Shown here one piece after another: positions 37,201 through 49,293 of a stretch of DNA of 64,000 nucleotides. The notes under the pieces are model-generated. The model saw only the letters and a program-made list of their open reading frames with translations. It ran no database searches and was not told the origin of the DNA. The position numbers and the translations under genes are program-made. Numbering within the stretch: the stretch's first letter is position 1; every line of letters starts with the position of its first letter. This DNA is from Calendula officinalis (taxonomy: Eukaryota; Streptophyta; Magnoliopsida; Asterales; Asteraceae), in contig OY970829.1 of NCBI GenBank assembly GCA_963853835.1, positions 77,312,901-77,376,900 on the forward strand, given 5' to 3'.

Positions 37201-40200
37201 TTGACCATTAAGTGGACCCATTAGTAGTATATTATCATTACTCACTAATTGTTTATCACTTTTAGCCCAATAGTATTTTATGTTTTGAATAATTGTCGTA
37301 GGGGTTGACCCATGTCTTGTACTTTATATTCTCTCGCCTTTGAGCTAATCTAATCATGGAAATTAACCATCTAATATTTACCATTATAAGTTGATAAAAT
37401 GTTTATTAGGCTATCTTTAACGCCTTGGGGCTTGAGTGTTACTCCCTCCGTCCCATAAAAAAGTTTACATCTCATTTGGGCACAATATTTTAGGAGAATA
37501 GTTAGTGGTAGGGTCCTTTGTAATACTTTTGATTAAAATATAAGGTTAGATTGGAGAGAGAAAGTGTTTTATTGGTAGAATGATTGGTAATAATAGTATT
37601 GGTATTAGGTGGACCCCTCAAATTTGAAAAATGTAAACTTTTTTATGAGACAAAATTTTAAGGAGAAATGTAAACTTTTTTGTGGGACGGAGGGAGTACA
37701 TAGGAGTGTCTGTTGAGTTGTCGGTCGGGTTAGGATTCTTTTCAGGTGGTGCCCGTCAGGATTGAGGGGAAAAAATCATAACCCAACCCGATTAGGAATC
37801 GCCTTGATCAGGTTTTGAGTTTGTCGGGTTGACCCGAACGGGTTGTCCGGTTACACCTAAGATTTTTAGGTAAAAATGAAATATTATACAATACATTGAA
37901 GTCTATGGGTTTTGATTTAACATTTATAGTTGTTAATTGATTTTTATCGACTAATTTATAGTTAATAATATGCTAATTTAGTGATTTAATTATAAAAATA
38001 TCTTAAAGGAAAAAAAATACTAAACTTGAATCGGGTCAACCCGAAACCCGATAAAGGTAAGCAATCCTAACCCGATACCCAGGCCGATAAGAGATCGGTT
38101 TGATTGGGCTGGTTTAAAAACCAATATCAACATATGACCCCGAATACACGTGACCTGATTAGCATAATCGGGTTGACGCTTTGGGCATCCATTACATATA
38201 TTATATGTAAATTTAAGCAAATATGGGGAAAAGATTGTACGTACTTCTTGCAAGAAATCAGCAACACCTTTCCTCTCAGGGCATTTGAATCCCATAAATT
38301 CAAAAAACTCAAGCACATTCTCTCTTGGTCCTTGATACACTATTTTCCCGTCGGTTAAAAGAATAATGTCATCAAATAAATCATATGTCTCAGGTGCTGG
38401 CTGAAGGAGAGAAATGACACCAGTTCCTTCGAGAATATGAAGAAATTGTCTGAGTGATTTCACAATTTGGAAAGTTGTAGAACTATCCAAACCGGTAGAT
38501 ATCTCATCCATAAGAAGAACTTTTGATGGTCCAACTATCATTTCACCTATAAATGGTTTATTAACAAGTTAAGTGGCCTAATCCTCATGAACGCAAAATA
38601 ATTAAAAATGAATATAGTTTTGTTATTTTACCCGTTGTAACACGCTTCTTTTGCCCACCGGAGATCCCCCTTATCATTTGATCCCCTACCATAGTATCCG
38701 CACAAATGTCCAACCCGAGCATCTGCACCCACAAGAATAACTTATTTCACATATTCAACGATAGTAATGTTTATGTGCGTACGTAAGAGATGATCTAAGT
38801 TAATACTATACAACAAAGGGCTTATAGTCTATTAGTATCTGGTGTTTTAACCATTCAAAAAAAAGTTAATACTACCTTGAGGGTGTAATCTGTCACCACA
38901 TTTGCTTCTTGACCCTTTGACGCTGCAGCCTTAACAACAACAAAAAATCGAGTATGAACTTCATATTCAAACTAACATAACAGGCCATGTTGGTTTCAAT
39001 TTGGTTTCAATTTGAGAGGATTCTAATCTCCTTTACCTTCATGAAGACATCGATATCTGGATCGGGTTTAATGTTTGCATCCTTCTCTCTTCTTGACAAT
39101 TCTGCCAACATCTCTGCAATATAACAATTTGTTAAAAATGAAGTAATTAAATATCATATTGTTAACAACTAACAATTTGGAATTTGGGACAGAGTAATAT
39201 GAATCTAACCATAACGTGATCCAACCCCTTGGCATCGTGCAGAGAAAGTCAAGGTTTCTCTAACAGTCATTTCTCCAATATGAACATCATTTTGACTTAT
39301 ATAAGCAGATGTCCTTTCTGGTACAAATTCATGTAATTCATGCCCATTGTATGTCACTTTCCCGGATGTCTACAAATACAAAAAGAAACATGTTGTGTTT
39401 CATACACATTTAAGAACATGAATTCATTAGGCTAATTAAATAGGATTAAGAATATACATTAAGGTCCTTATCCAGCTTCCCAGCCAAGGCTAACAACAGT
39501 GTTGTCTTCCCAGAACCCGGAGGCCCCAAAAGTAATGTCATTCTACAAAAATATATTCTTACGTTAGTTTTAGTAAATCGATCATAAATAAGTTATTTAA
39601 TTAGTGATCTGTTTAAGGTGGTCCTTAATTTCTATATAATCTCAAAGGATAAACCTCAACCAGTGATCAATGATAACCAATGAACAAGATTAATCACATA
39701 TTTTATATATTGAGGGGTATATTGGTCATTCGACATTCACATAATTTTTTTATTTTTTACTCTAAATTTATTAATTTTTTTATTCTTATAATTTATTTTA
39801 TTTTATTATTATTATTTTTATTAATTTTTATATTTAATATTTTTTCTAGTAAAAATAAAAACATTATGTGATAATCACATGTCATTGTATATTTGATCAC
39901 ATGTGATTGTACATAAACATCACATGTAATCAAGTATACAATCACATGCGATTATATAAAAACATCACATGTGATTATCACATAATATTATTTTTTAATA
40001 ATTATAATAAGGGTTTTGATAATGACAGTCATAAGGGTTGTTATAAGCCACACATTAAATACTTATATATCTAACTATAACAAACTCCATAATTTTAGGA
40101 ATTACTCATTTCCATAGTTTAGCGTATAACTATTTATGCATTGCAGACAGCCCTAAGGCTGTTATTGTCAAAACCCTTATAATAAATAATAATTATAGAT

Positions 40201-41366
40201 ATATAAAAATTTAAATTATAAAAATTGGATTAAAATTTATGTAGATGTCAAATGACCAAATATCCCTTCATGTATAATATATACGATTAATCTTGACCAT
40301 TAATTATTATCGTTCAATGGTTGAAATTTATCCCTTTAAACTACAAGAAAATTAAAGAATACCTTGAACAATTCTTTATTTAATTATATTTTTACATGGT
40401 TAATTACCTGCCAGGCTTAATAATCCCGCTAACATCGTCAAGGATGGTTATATGCTTTTTTGAACTCGGAAGCACGCGAAATAAGCTCAAGATCGTCTAA
40501 AGAAAATCAAACACGGATAGATATTGCATCAAATTCGCGCATACGTTCATTACAAACATTCAAGAAAATTGTTTTACCTCAAATATATCGATATGGAAGT
40601 TTATAAATGTAGGTAAAGTTCTACTTCCGGTATTAATATCTGCCTCAACACTTAAATGCTGGTATTTGACTTCAATTGTTGGCAAATCAAGCCCGACCCT
40701 ATAAACATCCACAATTAACCAATTGCCATTTAAGATAATACAATTGAATTTTATTTTCAAAACTAAAAGAAACTTTAGAAAAATTAGCGTTTCTATGGTG
40801 GTTTTCTCGGCCTTTCAAAAGTATGGTTATCGGGTTTTTAAAACTATGAATGTCACCCAGGATATGCCAGTGTACCGTTTTTGTCACCCATTTTACAGGT
40901 TTTAAATCCCAGAAACTTGTGAATATCAATGGTTTGATACTTGATAGATCGATTTAAAACTTAAACAAATAAGAAAGGGGGAAATCGAATACCTATCGAT
41001 TCTATTTCTGAGCTTTAACAAGAACTTCTCATTATCTTCATCGGCGGTATTCACAAGCCTATCGAGCAACCGTTTTCGATCTTCAATACCAAGATTATCG
41101 ATGTCAACTTCTTGAGAAGGCCCTTTTGAACCAAAAAGTAAACCTTTCTTCAAACGGTCGAAAGTTGGAAGCTTTTCGAGAGAAGCCCATTTAAGTGCTT
41201 CTTCATCGTTTTCTTCCCGAACGGATCTTGAAAAAACATCATTACCCGTGTTTCTCCACATAGAAGCACTTCCCGACCTTAAACTCCCCAATCTCCCACT
41301 ACCATCTCTTCTTGAACTCCCTAACCGTATACTACTAGTAGCTTTGTAGATATCACTTCCATCCAT
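31277..41366 (-). CDS. Full-size ABCG (PDR-type) ABC transporter, 1431 aa, 22 exons
   Basis: An ATP-driven plasma-membrane exporter of the plant pleiotropic drug resistance family, closest by memory to the AtABCG40/NtPDR1 type; substrate unknown. Exons, 5' to 3': 41366-40993, 40698-40578, 40496-40408, 39542-39458, 39369-39210, 39113-39037, 38929-38876, 38722-38632, 38546-38245, 36869-36588, 36497-36181, 35882-35722, 35476-35373, 35293-35143, 34876-34701, 34610-34281, 34145-33771, 33567-33434, 33351-33124, 33044-32873, 32290-32036, 31534-31277. They total 4296 nt, all with GT-AG introns and compatible phases. NBD1: Walker A GPPGSGKTT (201-209), ISGGQKKR (340-347), Walker B LLMDE (361-365). NBD2: GVSGAGKTT (880-888), LSTEQRKR (986-993), FMDEP (1008-1012). 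The NBD-TMD-NBD-TMD order ends in the family tail SFNFQKR. Start MDGSDIYKATSS fits the family. No defect seen. Confidence 0.95.
31641..31822. mobile_element. MITE fragment in ABCG intron 21 (same family as 49294-49661)
   Basis: AATGCATTTTAATATTTG at the left and TAAAATGCATATG at the right are inverted ends. Internal words (GACTAGGTCTTCTACTACC, ATGGTACCATGAACTTGAC) match the 49294 element. The copy is diverged and shortened. Confidence 0.55.
32356..32848. mobile_element. hAT-like element in ABCG intron 20
   Basis: Ends TAGGGGTGACTATTTC and GAATTGCCATCCCTG are the hAT-type GGGNTGNC inverted termini seen at 29809. The flanks CTAAAAAC / CTAAAACG are a near-TSD. The interior has GACCCG / CGGGTT repeats. 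It lies 24 bp from exon 20 and 65 bp from exon 21 without disturbing them. Confidence 0.6.
36870..38244 (-). other. ABCG intron 9, the largest intron, filled with repeats
   Basis: This 1375-bp intron holds a complete Stowaway MITE (37442-37696). A foldback with GGGTTAGGATT near 37725 faces AATCCTAACCCGA near 38065. The exon borders on both sides are clean GT-AG. Confidence 0.7.
37442..37696. mobile_element. Stowaway (Tc1/mariner) MITE
   Basis: The 255-bp element has CTCCCTCCGTCCCA ends in inverted orientation (GGGACGGAGGGAG), flanked by TA on both sides. This is the textbook Stowaway structure. It lies in ABCG intron 9. Confidence 0.95.
39603..40375. mobile_element. Mutator-type foldback element in ABCG intron 3
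   Basis: Inverted end regions of more than 100 bp (GATTAATCACATATTTTATA against ATATACGATTAATCTTGACC) are flanked by TTATTTAATT on both sides (39593-39602 and 40376-40385), a 9-10-bp TSD. The central part has ATCACATGTGATT palindromes at about 39897-39977. The 773 bp include a nested MITE at 40011-40176. The element belongs to the family of 11520-12022 and 50760-59626. Confidence 0.75.
40011..40176. mobile_element. MITE family B, copy 3, nested in the intron-3 foldback element
   Basis: Inverted ends GGGTTTTGATAATGACAGTC and GCTGTTATTGTCAAAACCC, 166 bp. It matches the copies at 10513 and 11288 in end sequence. Confidence 0.65.
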
Positions 41367-41900
41367 TGTTACCGAACCCGAAAACTCGAGAACCAAACTA
41401 AAAAAGAGACCTTTTTTGCAAAATAAATTCCAAATCTGATTTGGGTATTGTACCGATCAAGAAAATATTGGAACTTGCAAGAATCAATCAAAAACAGCTT
41501 TTTATTTATTTTTTATGTAGATGGCCCCATTTGTAAAGTAAGTGCTTTTCCATAATTGGTGGTCGATCCTCAAAAAACGGAGATTGATTTGTTTGAGAAT
41601 CAGCACATTTCTGTCTGCTAGAAGTTAAGTAGCACGAAGGTTTAAGACAGCCTAGTGGATCTGGGAATACTCTAGCTTTGCTGGAATGATTTTATAACGC
41701 CCATTATCTTTGACTATATATTTATAGTATGCTGTTACGCGTATCATGCTTGCATTCAAATGAAAATAACGTGACACTAAAGATACTTTTAACTTTAAAA
41801 TACTTTTTATTGATTGTTTGATATCAGTCAAAGATCATACTCCATGTTCTAGAAATCTAGATATATAAATATATTTGAAAAATGAGTATTTTTTTATGTA
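41367..41900 (-). promoter_or_regulatory. Probable 5' UTR and core promoter of the ABCG gene
   Basis: On the minus strand a TATAAATA box lies at 41720-41727, about 350 bp upstream of the ATG, which would leave a 5' UTR of roughly 320 nt. A W-box core TTGACT (plus AGTCAA, 41826-41831) lies further upstream. WRKY control is common for PDR transporters (family knowledge), but one site proves little. Sequence from about 41780 is shared with 49135, so the distal promoter includes repeat DNA. Confidence 0.4.
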
Positions 41901-42826
41901 GACTAGGTAACGATAATATAAATTAGACCCATTAATTCAACGAATACCGGGATAATCTAACCTAAACCACGTTGTTTGAGAATACCGTGGGATTGGCCTT
42001 CAAAACCTATTCAACACGAAGAATACAATTTTGGCAGAAAAAACTCAATTTTTACAAAAACTTCAACTGATTATTCATTCCACAAGACACACTTTAAAAA
42101 TGACCCAAATTTTCGAATAGGTCTAAAACAACAAACGGGCCATAAACTAGGTCTAAATAAAGTTACTAAAAATAAAGAAAAAACGCAAATAAAGCGTCCA
42201 GAGCGTTTTTGAGCCGGGCAGTTGGGTAAACTGCCTACGGCGGTTTATCATGTCTTAGCCCTCGTCTCAAGCTTCGATTTGGCGGGTCATAAGCCTAAAA
42301 TGGAGATCCGAGCCAAAAATTATGGGCTTTTTAGTTGAGCCTATTTTCTACCACGATATAAGACTTCCATAAATATAAGTGTCTGCTCTTCTATCATTGG
42401 GTCTGCATCAATTTTTAAGAAGTATATTAAGGGTATCTACATTTATGAAATATCATTTAGATTTAAATTATGTCAAATCTCATTTCCACATAAGTGAATT
42501 ACAACACACTTTTAAAGGTGCTCCCTATTACTACATCACCATTCAGTTATAAATTTATATATTAAAAAATGAAAAAAATAAATAAATTATAGTGACCTTT
42601 ATTAAAAATATGAAAAGAGATTGCAAATCGAATCTTTTAATTTGAAAGCCTCTCTCCTAGGTGGATTGCAAAACCATATTTGCAAGTCTTTTGCACAATA
42701 TGTAGATTAAATAGGGAAAAAGTAAATAATTTAACATAACTGATTTTTGGTAAAATATGTAGATTGAAATAAATCCAGCCATTTACAGCAACATTATAAA
42801 AACACATTTTTGAAAACTAAAAAATG
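41900..42826. other. Intergenic, no gene seen
   Basis: No supported ORF. The last 100 bp (42730-42826) resemble 50095-50205. Confidence 0.4.
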
Positions 42827-42831
42827 GTTAC

Positions 42832-42911
42832 TGTTGTAAACCAATTAGCTCAATCATGGGATTTTCTCCAACATTCATCTCATATACATATATTGTGTGT
42901 TACAAGATTGG
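42832..42911 (-). repeat. Truncated 3' LTR with inverted middle segment
   Basis: The 42-bp arm TGTTGTAAACC...CTCCAACA equals the first arm of the right LTR. The next 38 bp are the reverse complement of the corresponding right-LTR middle. The second arm is missing after 42914. As a result the element ends form an 80-bp inverted repeat (42832-42911 against 47942-48021). Confidence 0.75.
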
Positions 42912-43009
42912 TGTGTCTAGAGATCTATCGTACAAGAACTCTAGGATGTCGCCACATTCCCTATGGTAAAGACATAACCAGATTGGGAACGTCCCTTGTG
43001 CAGGTTTGA

Positions 43010-46000
43010 TAAGTAAACTGCATCGGCATAACCGATAAGGGTCGCGTTATCTCGAGTATCAAACACACTTGATCCACTCGATGACGCTTAGGGATAGAAT
43101 AAGCCCATATCCTTACTACCTTTAAAGTAACGGAAGATGTCTTTAGTACCATTTCAATGGTGGCATGTTGGCGCATTGTTATGCCTAGTCATGCATATGA
43201 CAATAAATAAAATGTCCGGTCTAGTACATTGGGCCAAGTACAATATTGCGCTTATTGCACTCAGAGATAAACACACATGGATCAATATCTCATCATCATC
43301 CTCATTTGGATGGAATTGGTCCCTTTCAATGTCTAGATAATGAATAACCATGGGAGTAGATGGAGGTTTTGAGTCATGGTAACTAAAGCGTCTTAACACC
43401 ATCTTTACGGTCCTCGATCTACAGGTCGAGGCAATGCCGTATTTTCCCATGATCGTTCATCTCGACTTCCTTTTTCAGGATTTCAGCAGTTTCAAACACT
43501 CTTTCGAGGATCCTATGAGATTCGAATCATCTACATAGACTGCGATAATAACATATCCTGAAGTGGATATCTTTATAAACACGCATGGGCATATCACAAT
43601 ATTCAAATATCCCAGTCTGATCAAGTACTCACTTAGACGGGTATACCACATCCGTCTGGATATTAATCCAAAAAGTGATCATCTCAGTCGTATCGAGAAC
43701 ATGTTCCGTGGTCTGGAACTACTTGATTCAGGCAAATTGAGTCCATCGGGGACTTTCATATGTATCTCTTTGTCAAGATCCCCATATAGATAGGTTGTGA
43801 CCACATCCATAAGCTGCATATTCAGTTTCTCGGAAACTACTAAACTGACTAAGTAGTGGAACGTTATAACGTTCATTACGGGAGAATACATCTCCTCGTA
43901 ATCAATACCAGGGCGTTTGAGAGAAGCCTAGCGCCACGAGGCGAGCTGTGTATCAATCATACAATCTCATTATTCTCATTACGCTTCCTTACGAATACCG
44001 ATTTATAATCAGTTGGTTTAACATTAGGTGGTGTTGGAGCAATATGTCCAAACACTCATCCTTTCAGTAAGGAATCCAATTTTATCTGGATTGTGTGTTT
44101 CCATAGACCAGTCCATTGTACTTCAACAATAGTACTTGATTCCATGTCATCATTGCTCATAATGTCAGTGGCCACTGCGTATATGAGCAAATCATCGATA
44201 ACAGTTTCGTTTTGCTTCAAAATATCGTCTAAGCTAGCATACTCGACAGATACTTGAAGATTATCGGGATGATGAGAAATTGGTGTTTCATCAGGAACAC
44301 GCTTCTCCAATACACTCCCGTGATCCTTAATGATCTCGTGTGGCAAAACGTATACAACAGAATTTCTCCTCCTTTGAGGCAGAACATTCTTGGAACCGAA
44401 CCGGTCTTCCTCTTTTATTAGGAAGAGCGGCGGACTGGACAACCAACGGTAGCGTCCTTTGCACGGTGGGTTCGACCGATGCAACATGTTCAAACGGAAC
44501 ATGGCGTCTCACAGGGACGTCTATCCTTGCAGGCATATATGCAGCAGGTATATTTGATCTCGTGACATTTGCTAGGTCATTAAATGCGTCTGGTAGCTGA
44601 TTAGCAACATTTTTTAAACCTAGAATTCTTTGCACATTCTTATCACTATGTGCAGTTGGGGGATCCATATGAGACAAGTTGGGTTCATGCCACGTTATTT
44701 CACGTCGTTCCTTATCAACGTTAACGTGCAAATCTCCCCCTAACGACGGGAAGATTGCCTCATCAAAGTCACAATCCGCATGTCTAGCGTTAAAGAGATC
44801 GCCTGTCAAGGGCTCTAAATAGCGTATGATGGACGGGGATTCATAACCAACATATATTCCCCGTCGTTTCTGAGGTCCAAATTTCGAACGCTTTGGAGGT
44901 TCAATTGGAACATTTACCAAGCACCCAAACACGCGTAAATGTGAGACATCAGGCTCATATCCAGTTACCAGCTGGTACGCAGAAAGTGGTTGGGTGGCCA
45001 TGGGCCTCAGACGGACCAATGCAGCAGCATGCAATATCGCATAACCCCATGCAGAAATTGGAAGTTTTGTACGCATAACTAAAGTTCTCGCAATCATTTG
45101 TATTCGTTTAATGAATGCTTCTGCAAGACCGTTTTGGGAATGAACGTACGCAACAGGGTGTTCAAGATCAATGCCCAATGTCATGCAATAATCATCGAAT
45201 GTTTTCGATGTAAACTCCGCAGCATTATCAAGTCTAATTGACTTTATTGGATAATCTGGATGATGAGCCCTCAACTTAATGATTTGGGCTAGGAGTTTAG
45301 GAAATGCTGCATTCCTTGTGGACAACAAAGCGACGTGTGACCATCTTGTTGATTCATCAACCAATATCATGAAAAAAAATTTATAATGGTCCGCATGTTG
45401 GTTGGATAAGTCCACAAATATCCCCATGAATTCTCTCAAGAAAACAGGATATCACTTTTGTAGATTATACATAAAGTGGTTTGAGATGTGTCTTTACAAT
45501 CGAGCATGTTTGGCATAGGCTTTTCGAATTAATCATGAAATTAATTCCTTCAAGAGGGTGCCCATGAGATGCATTCATAGTTCGAAGCATCATATTTTGA
45601 CCCGGGTGTCCCAGCCGGTCATGCCATAACATATAAGTTCCGCCATCAACAGGGGCTCGACGAAAGATTAGATTGCTTTCAATGGTTTAGATCGTAGTAA
45701 AGTAAAACCGTTTGACAAACATCTCAACTTCTCCGATATACGCTTTTGGTCGTATTTATCGGAGGTAATGTAAATGTATTTAATACCATTTTCTCGAGCA
45801 GTTTCGAGATGAAAAAACATGTTTTCTCGAATATCCTTAGAACTCAACAAGTTACGACTGAAACTTGGATAATATAAGGCTTCATTTATGGTTAAAATAG
45901 TACCATTTGACAACATATATTGGGCTATACCAAAGCCAAGGGTCGACAGGCCCGAAATAGTTGTTAATGAAGTTATTTTGAGGCGTAATGTTGATAAAGT

Positions 46001-46030
46001 AGTCTTCATGTCTTATGAAAGTGTATATGG
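43010..46030 (-). pseudogene. Copia pol remnant: protease, integrase, RT and RNase H pieces
   Basis: On the minus strand, 46009-45668 carries protease-type ISGLSTLG...MLSNGTILTI...SRNLLS. About 45640-45500 has a WHDRLGHPGQNMM pre-integrase motif in broken frames. 45439-44327 is an integrase core (SIRLDNAAEFTSKTFDDYC, HSQNGLAEAFIKRIQ, SAWGYAILHAAAL). The frame shifts near 44400, and the linker continues at 44502-44056. RT is reduced to scraps (MQLMDVVTTYLYGDLDKEI, 43891-43679). 43450-43154 carries the connection and RNase H start (CTRPDILF), and the sequence ends near 43010 (NLHKGRSQSGYVFT). The rest of RNase H is gone. Many stops and shifts make it non-functional. Confidence 0.8.
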
Positions 46031-46059
46031 ATACCACAATTAACCAGACTATCAACATA

Positions 46060-47880
46060 CCCAATTACATGCCTCAAAGTAAAAATAATTTAAAGTCGGT
46101 CACACGTATTGACTAATTTCACAAGGAAAAAACTTTAAATTATTTCGAGAAACATAATCAATGTAAACAAACCATAATCCAAAATACACCATTATTCAAA
46201 TGGGAAAGCATAATCCAGATAAAACATAATCAAGGAACTTAACAATAGCTCTAATATTCCATTTGAGCCAGAAAATCGATGGTCTCAAAGAACTCATGTT
46301 TGTTTTGATATTTTCCTACAACGGGAGGAAAAATAATGTATTTGGTTATCATATAAAATGATAGTTTATATGCTTATGGTTTGTATGAGCATAAATTGTG
46401 TGTCGAATCAGCAGGTTCGAAAAACACAAGTGCGAATGGTTCTCATTTATCGAACGACAGGTCGATTTATAGACACCAATTCATCATATGTATATAACCA
46501 CATTCGGGGGAAAGATTATTTAGTCAACCCTTTTCGGTAACTCTATTCGGATACAACCAGGAAAGACGGTGAGGGTGGACAGCGCTTGTGCGTATCGGAA
46601 CCACCCATCATTAGGAGTCAGAAAAACCGCCTATCTTTCCTAGACATTGTAATGTGAATAGGTGAGCCTATTTGGGGATGATTGATAATATCTTTCACTT
46701 GGGTAGTTTTAATACAATGCTCATAAGTCCGCATTTTTCGATTTGAGTTCGCATGGACTAGTAGCGTAATTCACACATTGTGATTCGCTAACAATAAGTG
46801 AACTTTCAAATACAAAAGAAAGTGTAACGAACTATTTATATGCCAATGAATTCATAATTGATGGTTGATTAGTTCAAAAATATAACTAATAATTAATAAA
46901 CATATTAATTTTTTTTTTCAATTACTATTAGAAATATTTATGATCATCAAAATTATTATAGCAAAAGTTATAATACATATAAATTCATTGTGAAATTAGT
47001 CCATATTATAACCAAATAAATTACTCCATAATCATTAATTGTTGCTATCCATTAACGAATAATTCTATACAATTAATTTAACGTTAAACAATAAGATTTA
47101 GAAGAATTAAATCTTTAAAAAATGGTCATAAATTACATTATCAAATTATGGGGGTTACATGTTTTTTTTTTAAAATAAAAAAAAACGGATGATAATATTA
47201 ATCAATTAAACATTGGCATAAATGTATAAAGACACTTGATGTTTGATAATGTAACCGTTTTTTACTATTTAATTCGATCTTATAATTATCATTATTGTCG
47301 ATTAATGATAGTAAATAAAAACATTAACAAAGTTTTTAATTGATTTGATTAACATGATACTATTTCTTTTACGTTCAACAAATGAAATGGGAATGTGATA
47401 AACACATTTTTGAAATTATCTATTAAAAATCTAATCAATCATTTTCACAATAAAAACTTTATACACACCAAATACTTGTACACCAACTATAATTCTACAT
47501 ATATGAATTTCATAATATAACACATACTTCATAAAATGATATTTAACAAAACTTTTGGATTTGGTGATACGCAATAACTGAAAGCTATATGATGAACACA
47601 ATAAGATATCTATACCAAAACACTTTTGTCAATCAAATTAATTTCAACAATATTTAAACTGGTATTTTTGTCATCATTTTATAACTTGCATATAAGATTT
47701 AAACATGATACGATGTAAAATTATAAATTTTATGAATTTTTAAATCACAACATTCATGATGAACACATAAATCGAATGACATTGAATCTTAGAATGTGAT
47801 AATAACAATATAGATAAGAAGAGTTATGAATACATACCGGAAGTAGAAGTGAAATACCATCGTTTAGATCCTTAGATTTC
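46060..47880 (-). other. AT-rich leader/gag region of the decayed Copia, no ORF
   Basis: Between the protease remnant and the primer-binding site there is no recognisable gag. The sequence is AT-rich with stops in all frames. Confidence 0.5.
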
Positions 47881-47899
47881 TAGCAAAGTGCTGATAACG

Positions 47900-48021
47900 T
47901 GTTGTAAACCAATTAGCTCAATCATGGGATTTTCTCCAACACCAATCTTGTAACACACAATATATGTATATGAGATGAATGTTGGAGAAAATCACATGAT
48001 TGAGCTAATTGGTTTACAACA
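47900..48021 (-). repeat. 5' LTR (minus), 122 bp, near-palindromic
   Basis: A 42-bp arm (47900-47941), a 38-bp middle (47942-47979) and an inverted 42-bp arm (47980-48021) differ by a single base between arms (GGGATTTTC against GTGATTTTC). The whole LTR could fold into one long hairpin. Confidence 0.8.
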
Positions 48022-48026
48022 GTTAC

Positions 48027-49293
48027 TTATTTTTTATGGCAAGTATTTTATAGTTTTCCGGCTACATTATTTTTCCGTCGACATAATTTTTCCAACAACA
48101 ATATATTTCTGGTGACATTGAAAAGTATAAATCTTTATTTTTATTTTTTTTGAAAACGGAAAATATTATATAAAAAACCCGAACTTAGCAAGAAACTAAG
48201 ACGAACAAGAAAAAATTACAAACAAGATAAAAAATAGAAATTCTCCAATCCACCAAAATATAAATCTTAGACACGAAAATTATGGCTACTTGATTATTCG
48301 GATGAGCATTTAATATTTTTCTGGTAACAAACAAAAAAACAACTCATTTTAAAACAAAACAAAAAAGTGTATTTTTATCAAACAACAACACACCTTGAAT
48401 TCTTCAAGCGATTGACTATTTGAACACCTCTTTCTACTATTTGGAGACCCCAAAAATTCCTAATAATTCTTATACATTCCTCATCATACTCCGCCGTTAA
48501 CCACCACCTTTACCAACTCACCCGCATCGGAATCAACCGATCACCGCCACCGCTCACTCTGTCATTCACTCCGTCATCACCAACTTACTTTGCCGCTCAT
48601 TCCGCCTCCACCAACTAAATACGCGGCTAACTGCGCCACCACCATCACATCTTCCGCTCACCACCGCCCACCATCGGTTTGAAGTTTTAAAAAAACATGG
48701 ATAATCATGTTAGTTAATTGTTTGTGATACCAATTTTCAAGTTTTAATTTTGATTAGAGCGTGCATTTGGTATAAGGGGTGTCCAAATAGTATAGAGGGG
48801 TGTTCAAATAATAGGACCCTTGAACTTCTTGAAACATATCAAAATAATTAAGTAATGTTCAAATATGTAATTCTAGTTTATTTATATAAATTTGTAATAT
48901 CTGCTTACTTTTTATATATATGTATATATATAATTAAATAGGTAAAAAAAAGATAACTAAAATTTTAAAAATAAACAATAATTATTTAGAAATGAAAAAG
49001 AAGCAAAACACATAACACAAATTGGTCATGCTAAATCTAAGAAGTTTTTTTAAAATTCAGAGCATGATTTTTTGTGTCGCTACTTTTTTAAACGTCAAGT
49101 TCAATTACTTCGTATTATCCTTTTTATAATTACTGATACTTTAACTTTAAAATATTTTTTATTGATTATTTAATATCAGTCAAAGGTCAAATTCTGAACT
49201 ATAAATATAAATATATGAATACATTGAAAATGATTTTTTTTTTAATAAAAGCATGTAAAGTTAAAATGGGAAATGAAAAAGGTAAACAATTTA
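48027..49293. other. Intergenic, no gene seen
   Basis: At about 48480-48680 there is C-rich, coding-like but stop-containing sequence (CACCGCCACCGCTCACTC). 49130-49240 resembles 41775-41890. No gene can be supported. Confidence 0.4.

Larger units (their letters stand above)
42832..48021 (-). mobile_element. Decayed Ty1/Copia element with short near-palindromic LTR
   Basis: The element is flanked by an exact 5-bp TSD GTTAC (42827-42831 and 48022-48026). The right LTR (47900-48021, 5' on the minus strand) is 122 bp. Next to it lies a minus-strand tRNA-type primer site reading CGTTATCAGCAC. The left LTR is incomplete (42832-42911). Pol remnants run leftward from 46.0 kb. 46.1-47.9 kb is AT-rich and shows no gag, so gag has decayed or been deleted. 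Total length is 5190 bp. Confidence 0.8.

Noticed and set aside
40993..41396. Upstream start of the ABCG ORF at 41396
   Set aside because: It is a TTG codon; the ATG at 41366 matches the PDR family N-terminus.
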